Of a stretch of 64,000 nt of DNA, positions 59,401 through 64,000 are shown in pieces (within the stretch, counting starts at the first letter, position 1; each line of letters starts with the position of its first letter). Both the position numbers and the translations under genes were made by a program. Source of the stretch: Hydractinia symbiolongicarpus. Lineage: Eukaryota; Cnidaria; Hydrozoa; Anthoathecata; Hydractiniidae. The stretch lies in the NCBI RefSeq assembly GCF_029227915.1, contig NC_079889.1, positions 1,052,001 through 1,116,000 of the forward strand. The letters are read 5' to 3'. Below the pieces are notes generated by a model, which was not told the origin of the DNA, made no database searches, and worked only from the letters and a program-made list of their open reading frames with translations.

Positions 59401-62400
59401 GCTGCACCACCTATACCAGCTGCCCCACCTACACCAGCTGAACCACCTACACCAGCTGCACCACCTACACCAGCTGCACCAGCTGCATTTCCTCCCATAC
59501 CACTTACACCGCCAGATACGTCACCACCTGCACTACCACTTATTCTGCTGCCTGCCATTTCCCCTCCACCAGCAGTTATACCACCACCTGCACTACCACT
59601 TATCCCACCGCTCGCAATATCCCCTGCACCGCCAGATATACCACCACTCACGCTTCCACCTACACCACCGCCCGAAATACCTCCTGAAACACCAGACATG
59701 CCACCACTTTCACTATCACCTATACCACCACCCGTCTTACCCCCTATACCGGCAGCTCTTCCACCACCTGCACTACCACCTATCCCATTGTTCGCTCTTC
59801 CCCCACTTGCTCCACCAATTGCAGCACCAGTTTTTCCACCAGCATCTATTCCCGCGGAACCTCCGCCAGCAATGGTGCTTCCAACAGCAGCATCACCGCC
59901 TTTCCCTCCCCCTTCGCTACTGCCTGCAGCATCCCCTATTCCAGCATTTACACCTCCATTTTGTTTTCCCCCTGTAACACCGCCTATACTGTCTCCTGTA
60001 TTACTCCCTCCACCAGAACCAGCGGAATTTCCTGCTTCTTTACTAGCAGCAAGCCCACCACCAATTCCACCGGAGAGTCCATTGCTTGATCCTCCTGTAC
60101 CATCTGCAGCACTTGCAGCACCTGCAGCACCTGCACTACCTGCACCACCTGCACTGTCGCTTTTACCTACCTCTCCTTCATTTGTAACCCTGCTTCCAGC
60201 GCCGTTTGAACCTTCCATGTTCCCTCCGGCTACTGTGGCTCCAGCCTGTGCACCTTTTAACATTCCATTCATAACCTGTGTCATCTTTCCACCAGCTATT
60301 TGATAAGCTTCTAAACCTATAGTAATAATTCATTAGACATCAATAAGATATCACACGTAATAATCATACAATTTTTGTACTAAAATTGGCATAAACCGAC
60401 AAATTTTTAAGAAACGTGGATAATAAAGGGAGATAAGATATTTTGAGAAGTGTGTATACAGAGTCACTTCTTTAAAGAAGGCATATTATTATAAACTAGT
60501 CGGTGACCTGTGCTTAAAATCCACGGGTTCGTCTACCTTTATATACCGTTTGCTTGGGTCTTGCTACTGACGGGTAGCATTTTGCGCATAGACAGACAGA
60601 CGACACATAATGTTGCTGTCTTCCCTGCTTATTAGAATCAAGAGAAGAAGAGAATACGACCATCATTCAATACGTTGAATTTAAGGTGAATTGCTACACC
60701 ATTTGCGGTCGTTATGTTATGGTAGAAATGTCAGAGGTTTATAAATTGATCTTACATATATTTTTTTTTAACTGAGGCAAGCATGTCAAATTAAGGTATA
60801 GTCTAATTACCTGCGACAATACTGACACTTATTACACTTGGACCTTCAGCAGCTCTGCTGTTTTCTTCACGTATCCAATCCATTTTTGCACGAGCACTCT
60901 CTGGTCCAGTCAATCCAACAAAAGCGTAACTGGAACGAAATTCAAGTTTTTGTGTCGCAATATCTTTGGCACCAATTTTTTCCTAAAATATCAAAATTTA
61001 ATAATCAGATGAAGATTCATTCTTGCGCTAAGTTTAGCATGGCCAAAGGTATAAATCCAATAATCCTGTACAGATATCGAAAGAAAAATAATATAAAGGC
61101 ATAGGATAAATATATTTACAAAGTTTTTAATTGCTGAGTCAGGTAAATAATTCTTCCCATCATCTTTAACTGCTACACATATTATTTTCCAATTGTCTAG
61201 GCCACCGATAAACTCCTCCAACTTTTCGTAAGCACCTGCTTCGCCATGAGTGTCAAAAGAAACTGACTTCTCTTGTTCGCCAGTTTTAAAATCGATTACA
61301 ACAAAATTGAAACCAGGTTTATTTTGACTCAGTTCTATTCCATTGACGACGATAGAACCTACAGTATCATCACAGTTGCTTCCATGGAAGGGCGGGTCGA
61401 AACATCCAACAGATTTAATAGTCAAACGAAGTGTCGTGGCTGGAATATATTAAAATATAATTCATAATAGCAGCTCTCTCAAGATACACCGTAAACAAGA
61501 AAGACTTATCCAAGTCTTCTGTAACAACAAAGCACACACGCATAAACAACCTGCAGTCTAACCGTTGCTTCATTTTTCAGCAAGCTTATGCTAATCTATT
61601 TTTACGTGTAATAATTTAAAACATTGTTGTACTAATTTGAATCATTTATATTCAACTCACGTGGTATATGAGTTTATCGTTACGGAGGTGGTGGGTTGAT
61701 TAGAATGTGCAATGAGAGAGCGTATATGTTGTATCACCGCTTATTTTTACCAATATGGTAATTTGAGTTGTTTTAACTTTTAATAGGACTGATCTTAAGC
61801 TTGGTTTGTTGTCTATTTATTTGTTAAAATATAATAAGAATTGAATCTAACGTTGTTTGAGTTTTTTTTTTATCAAGAGGCACGTCCTTAAAAAATTTTT
61901 GTTGTTAAATTTCGTATGATATTCTGGATAATGTAACACAAAAAGTGACTATGATAATTTGCTAAGTCAATTTTAGAGCTTTGTGTGACATAAAAATATA
62001 TTTTATACAGGCACTACCCAGATTACATGGATGTGGATATCTAAAGAGAAGTGAATAGCAATTTAAAACATGCTTAAAATGGATTAGTTGGATCAAATCT
62101 CAATCAAAAAATCCATCTGGTTATGGGTATTTTCAATTTTTTAGATTTGCTGTTAATAAGGGCAATGCATATACGGCATGCAGAAACTTCTCCACTATTG
62201 AATTTCATTATGTGGCTACTGATCTAGCTAGAACAAGGATATTGCAAAAAGAGTGCTAGAATCCATTAATTTTCTTACCTTTAAAATATAAAAATGACAG
62301 AAGTAAAAGAGCTTTGCAAAAGGAATTGTAAAGTATTTTAAAGTATTTTAAAGTAGGATAATTTTGTCTTACGTTTTGCTGCAGCTTTTGCTAAAGTGTT

Positions 62401-64000
62401 CATTGCTTCCTCGCTCATCTCTTTTTCTCTTCTCGACACATAAATATCACCTCGCTTGTTACCTGTCGTATCAGGCTGTATAAACTTCCGATGACTCTTT
62501 TTGTTGGATAGAATTCTCCATTGATTAACAAATTGGGAAGTCTTATCGTCATCACTTGGATTGTCATCCAATCCTTCGTTATACAGACTCACTTTTTCAT
62601 TGTCTGAAAAAATGGTTTTAGTACTTTATTTTATATAAACTTATGTCAATGTACTATATATTGGACGCGATCAATTGCCTTCACGCATGTGACTTTGTTT
62701 GGATAAGATACAATAGATAATAAAAAAAAAATTATGGAAGGAAAGGTACACCTAGAAAAGTTAAAAAAATGCAGAACTTTGCAAAAGCGTTATATATTCA
62801 AAGCAAATGCGTTTTTGTACGGTATCTATTAAGTAGTATTGTCTAGTAGTATTGTCGAAAATATGTCTCTACCTGATCCTTTAAGGTAGTCTTCAAATCC
62901 CATCCCGTCTACAGATTTAAACTCAGTACGATCCTTAACATTCTTTTTAAATGGAGTTCCAGAATGTCTCAATGGCTTCTCATCAATTATATCTTGCAGG
63001 TCGGTATCTAACTGTTCAATACGACTTCTTTCATCTTTATCTTTCAAGTTTTCCTCGCTAGCTTCTTCTATAACTTCGTTAGCAGTTTGTCCATTATCAC
63101 TGGATTCTTTGGTTTCATCGTTGGCCAATATATCTGCAGCAGTTTTGTGATCAAAGTTATCATTCTGTGTAGCATATTGAACGTGTTCTGTTATTTCATT
63201 TTCATCTGGACCTTGATCAGGAAGATTAAATGATCTGCTTGATGTAATGGCATCGTGTGCATTGTCAGGCTGAAAATTGGCAGCTAGCTCCTGTAAGTAA
63301 TCCTTGTACTCTGTAACTTTATTTCGTAACCATTTCAGTTTCTTTATTTTATATTGTTTTAGGTCTTTTCCGTAGCTTTTCTTTTTAGAATGGTGTGATT
63401 TCTTGCCGTTGCTGTTTTGAAATTTTGCTGCCGCATGGCCAATCACATCAACAACATCTTCACCTTCGCTTAATTTATTTTTAATAAAGTCTTCTAGATC
63501 TTCATCGTCTTTATTTTTATTTTTACTTTTCGTTTTTATATGTTTCTCATGCACAAAATTCTTCATTTCTTTTGCCAATGTTTCAAATGCTTTTAAGTTA
63601 TCTCCTTCGGTTATGCTAGGAACAGAATTATTTTCATCTTCGAACGGGTGCGTATTCTGGTGGTCATGATCTTTCCATTCTTCTTGTTTTCTTAGTCTTC
63701 TACCCCTGGAATGCTTCTTCTTTTTTCTCATAGATATTGTAAACATTTCATCATCTTCGCCTTTATACGTATCTTTCTTCCCAGCATCTGCTGCACTTGA
63801 ATCTGCTTTAAGAAATTCGTCCTTGTAGTTTTTGTCATCCGATGTTTGTTTATTTTTGCCATATTCTAAAGGCATCGGAGCAGAATCGGGAATGTTTTGA
63901 CTTACAGATGGTTGTTTATGTACTGATGAATTATCAATTGAATCCGAAGCTGAACTGGGAACGATTGATGGAACTGGCAAACTGATTGGATATGTGTACG
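48813..64000 (-). CDS. Giant secreted-type mosaic protein: two ILEI domains around a Gly/Ala-rich silk-like region (5' end outside window)
   Basis: Twelve exons on the minus strand: 64000-62873 (partial), 62603-62373, 61439-61120, 60982-60811, 60316-56894, 56808-56776, 55516-55239, 54957-54807, 54516-54370, 54183-53380, 52495-52373, 49012-48813. All junctions are GT-AG and frame-continuous: 7,010 nt, about 2,335 residues visible. Order: charged K/E/D-rich region; ILEI domain 1; 1,141-residue Gly/Ala/Ser exon; microexon with two cysteines; ILEI domain 2; acidic low-complexity and basic tail. ILEI domains (FAM3/PANDER type, also in POMGNT1 and CEMIP-type proteins) are shown by [13 protein letters not shown] and [13 protein letters not shown], then FDT, a helix with FI, and YAFVGLTG / YVFVGFKG. 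The Gly region is not collagen (no steady G-X-Y). Ten of the twelve exons abut phase-1 introns only. Secretion is inferred; the signal peptide would lie beyond the edge. I know no named gene with this layout. Confidence 0.85.
49119..49410 (-). repeat. Degenerate tandem repeat with GGGCGTTTMTTTACATGTGGGCG
   Basis: The word GGGCGTTT(C/T)TTTACATG occurs at 49120 and 49186 with weaker versions at about 49257 and 49379; TGTGGGCGTTTATTATTAAC recurs between them. The period is roughly 66-70 bp at first and then irregular. Confidence 0.55.
50278..50577 (+). CDS. Questionable 99-codon ORF across a GAA microsatellite
   Basis: It starts at ATG 50278 and includes a run of 13 arginines from the AGA/GAA microsatellite. 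The part after the run ([20 protein letters not shown]) looks protein-like. It lies antisense in an intron of the mosaic gene. It may be chance; no homologue recognised. Confidence 0.2.
50378..50411 (+). repeat. GAA/AAG trinucleotide microsatellite
   Basis: About eleven uninterrupted AAG/GAA units at the core of a longer purine tract (50370-50415). Confidence 0.85.
51421..51486 (-). repeat. Possible tRNA-derived fragment
   Basis: On the minus strand GTGTTCGAATCTCATCTTGG resembles a B box and 3' end of a tRNA, preceded by GAGTCGTC. No matching A box or acceptor stem is found, so it is at most a SINE fragment. Confidence 0.3.
52373..52495 (-). CDS. Mosaic protein, exon 11
   Basis: It reads [20 protein letters not shown] then [20 protein letters not shown]; basic. 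Phase 1 at both ends, acceptor CTTTATTTAG, donor GTAAGT. Confidence 0.7.
52496..53379 (-). other. Mosaic gene, intron 10, occupied by a MITE
   Basis: An 884-bp phase-1 intron, more than half of which is the element at 52737-53252. Confidence 0.7.
52737..53252. mobile_element. MITE with TTTAACYCTATTCG terminal inverted repeats
   Basis: Left end TTTAACTCTATTCGGACTGGG (52737) and right end read in reverse TTTAACCCTATTCGATCCGGG (from 53252) match over the first 14 bases with one change and on in a G-rich tract. The length is 516 bp with no transposase. Frames such as 52669-53001 ([19 protein letters not shown]) are by-products of the G-rich ends. Confidence 0.75.
53380..54183 (-). CDS. Mosaic protein, exon 10: acidic then basic low-complexity region
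   Basis: It starts [20 protein letters not shown], has an N-glycosylation-type NATS, then an Asp/Glu run (eight D followed by three E) at about 54035-54060, then a lysine-rich part with a coiled-coil-like stretch ([20 protein letters not shown]). Phase 1 at both ends. An apparent break near 53950-53995 in simple ORF calls is only a frame artefact: one frame is open throughout. Confidence 0.78.
54370..54516 (-). CDS. Mosaic protein, exon 9: cysteine-bearing linker
   Basis: It reads [20 protein letters not shown] then [20 protein letters not shown]; three cysteines in eight residues suggest disulphides. Phase 1 at both ends. No domain recognised. Confidence 0.72.
54517..54806 (-). other. Mosaic gene, intron 8, with interspersed repeat
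   Basis: It holds a repeat copy at 54539-54650 (ACCAGTCGTTAGCCTGTGG hairpin start, GACAGACAGACGGACGG tail and TATACGGGCATTATAATAG end). Confidence 0.7.
54539..54650 (+). repeat. ACCAGTCGTT interspersed repeat copy
   Basis: Same family as 15336-15805: hairpin CCTGTGGAAAAATCCACGG, ACCATTTTACGTGACAGACAG and the TATACGGGCATTATAATAG end. Confidence 0.7.
54807..54957 (-). CDS. Mosaic protein, exon 8: ILEI domain 2, C-terminal part
   Basis: It reads [20 protein letters not shown] then [20 protein letters not shown], the closing strand KYVFVGFKG being equivalent to YAFVGLTG in exon 4. Starts phase 0, ends phase 1. Confidence 0.82.
55150..55200 (-). repeat. Reverse-oriented ACTAGT interspersed repeat fragment
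   Basis: On the minus strand: GAGACTAGTTACAAGCCCAT, GGAAAGGTAGACAGACAGAAA. A truncated relative of the 15.3-kb family in the intron following exon 7. Confidence 0.4.
55239..55516 (-). CDS. Mosaic protein, exon 7: ILEI domain 2, core
   Basis: It reads [20 protein letters not shown] and contains [48 protein letters not shown] and MIDDAYRVL. Same order as exon 3. Starts phase 1 and ends phase 0 (donor GTAAGT). Confidence 0.85.
55808..55854. repeat. Perfect 21-bp hairpin, 5-base loop
   Basis: ACATTTTCCCGCACTTTGTGA (55808-55828) pairs without mismatch with 55834-55854; the loop is ATAGA. Intronic. It is GC-richer than its surroundings. Either a tiny foldback element or a structured RNA. Confidence 0.7.
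56418..56620 (+). repeat. tRNA-derived SINE, family 3
   Basis: Head GGCGCCGTAGCTTGGTGGCT (A box TAGCTTGGTGGC), B box GGTTCGATTGTCC near 56468, then a body with CCCGGGTTAACCCAAGTCAG and TGGTAGAGCGCGAACC. The tRNA part can pair at its ends (GGCG / CGCC), but the anticodon arm is degenerate, so it is a SINE, not a tRNA gene. Confidence 0.65.
56776..56808 (-). CDS. Mosaic protein, exon 6: 33-bp microexon
   Basis: It reads [11 protein letters not shown] (first C completed across the junction), phase 1 at both ends, between TTTTTAAG acceptor and GTAAGT donor. It supplies two cysteines just before ILEI domain 2, at a place similar to the two cysteines (GCFDPP...NCDD) in front of ILEI domain 1. Without it the frame still continues, so it can be skipped. 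Confidence 0.65.
   Translation of the reverse strand, partial: VGQNAVTKEL
56894..60316 (-). CDS. Mosaic protein, exon 5: 1,141-residue Gly/Ala/Ser silk-like region
   Basis: A single 3,423-bp exon, phase 1 at both ends. It opens [20 protein letters not shown], then about 470 residues dominated by G, A, S, I, V (GGISGGAGD-type and GGAAGVG-type blocks), a polar linker (about 58740-58200), an Ala-rich helical block (about 58090-57560; [20 protein letters not shown] and [20 protein letters not shown]) and a polar C-terminal part ending EQTGFSTR. It has no clear G-X-Y collagen rule. Cysteines are nearly absent until the end (SNCGKEQ). Glycine codons are mostly GGT/GGA, as expected for this AT-rich genome. 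Silk-, spidroin- or elastin-like mechanics are inferred from composition only. Opposite-strand frames here (for example the His/Leu-rich one at 59096-59977) are shadows of the repeat. Confidence 0.88.
59180..59510 (-). repeat. 18-bp / 72-bp coding repeats (GGAAGV units)
   Basis: On the plus strand the 18-bp unit CCACCTACACCAGCTGCA is repeated with small changes, each coding six residues (GGAAGV). Four units form a 72-bp higher-order repeat: ATACCAGCTGCCCCACCTAC occurs at 59341 and again at 59413. This marks recent unequal exchange inside the exon. Confidence 0.85.
60317..60810 (-). other. Mosaic gene, intron 4, with an interspersed repeat
   Basis: A phase-1 intron of 494 bp. It holds an ACTAGTCGGTGACCTGTG repeat copy at about 60492-60610 with the GACAGACAGACGACA tail. 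Confidence 0.7.
60492..60610 (+). repeat. ACTAGTCGG interspersed repeat copy
   Basis: AAACTAGTCGGTGACCTGTG, AATCCACGGGTTCG, then GTAGCATTTTGCGCATAGACA and GACAGACGACA. Same family as the 15.3-kb array, within an intron. Confidence 0.65.
60811..60982 (-). CDS. Mosaic protein, exon 4: ILEI domain 1, C-terminal part
   Basis: It reads [20 protein letters not shown] then [20 protein letters not shown]. The YAFVGLTG strand corresponds to the (W/Y)AFVGxKG strand that closes ILEI domains. It begins phase 0 and ends phase 1. Confidence 0.82.
61120..61439 (-). CDS. Mosaic protein, exon 3: ILEI domain 1, core
   Basis: It starts [20 protein letters not shown] and contains [46 protein letters not shown] and [14 protein letters not shown], the strand-helix order of ILEI/FAM3 domains, with three cysteines. 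It begins in phase 1 and ends in phase 0 (donor GTAAAT). Confidence 0.85.
61440..62372 (-). other. Mosaic gene, intron 2
   Basis: A 933-bp phase-1 intron, AT-rich, nothing recognised. Confidence 0.7.
62373..62603 (-). CDS. Mosaic protein, exon 2
   Basis: It reads [20 protein letters not shown] and onward to [10 protein letters not shown]; polar, helical, no domain recognised. Phase 1 at both ends. Donor GTAAGA. Confidence 0.75.
62604..62872 (-). other. Mosaic gene, intron 1
   Basis: A 269-bp phase-1 intron with a TTTTTTCAG acceptor. Confidence 0.75.
62873..64000 (-). CDS. Mosaic protein, exon 1 (partial): charged N-terminal region
   Basis: Open to the window edge, so the start codon is outside. 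It is rich in S, D, K and E, with basic clusters ([28 protein letters not shown]) that offer many dibasic cleavage sites, then an acidic part ending GFEDYLKGS. No globular domain recognised. Donor GTAGAG, phase 1. Confidence 0.8.

Noticed and set aside
59100-59520. Collagen triple-helix region
   Set aside because: Glycine does not occur at every third residue over long stretches; the pattern is GGAAGV hexapeptides.
59096-59977. 293-codon plus-strand frame rich in His and Leu
   Set aside because: It is the complement of the 18-bp Gly/Ala coding repeat on the minus strand; repetitive coding DNA keeps other frames open.
56886-60284. 1,132-residue ORF as a single-exon gene starting at MTQVMNG
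   Set aside because: The frame extends upstream to a good acceptor at 60316 and ends at a GTAAGT donor; it is exon 5 of a larger gene.
59698-60303. 201-codon Pro/Ala-rich plus-strand frame
   Set aside because: Shadow of the Gly-rich exon on the other strand (GGN codons read as CC-rich ones).

Overview
This window is AT-rich eukaryotic genomic DNA with small exons, GT-AG introns, long non-coding stretches and many decayed repeats. The gene content (an A1CF/RBM46-type RNA-binding protein and a large extracellular-looking mosaic protein with ILEI domains) and the mix of tRNA-derived SINEs, LINE and Harbinger relics and foldback elements fit a marine invertebrate, most likely a cnidarian. A hydrozoan is my guess, but nothing here proves the species. 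No bacterial operon, CRISPR array or viral genome is present.

Layout. Positions 1-11.2 kb are intergenic with repeats only. 11.2-13.4 kb (+) holds a small two-exon coiled-coil gene. 15.3-20.7 kb is a transposon graveyard: head-to-tail short repeats, a dead LINE, a 130-bp tandem repeat array and a Harbinger transposase relic. 21.2 kb (+) has a lone exon encoding a membrane anchor. 23.45-33.47 kb (-) is a complete ten-exon A1CF/RBM46-like gene (652 codons plus stop; all exon joins are in frame). 34-48.5 kb is mostly repeats (MITEs, SINEs, LINE tail) with orphan exon-like pieces: a BTB exon at 43.5 kb, a minus-strand terminal exon at 38.6 kb and a plus-strand terminal exon at 48.5 kb. 48.8-64.0 kb (-) is one very large gene, twelve visible exons, whose 5' end lies beyond the right edge.

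The most notable object is that last gene. It encodes at least 2,335 residues: a charged, lysine/glutamate-rich N-terminal part, an ILEI (FAM3-type) domain, a 1,141-residue Gly/Ala/Ser-rich silk-like exon with 18-bp and 72-bp internal repeats and an alanine-rich helical block, a 33-bp microexon, a second ILEI domain with the same exon structure, and an acidic then basic C-terminal tail. Every intron is phase 1 except the one inside each ILEI module, the classic signature of exon-shuffled extracellular proteins. I infer a secreted structural or matrix protein; no known family with this architecture comes to mind.

Exons were built by hand from splice sites, reading-frame continuity and domain recognition; no alignment or transcript data were available. 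Start codons given in non-ATG form by simple ORF calling were not trusted.
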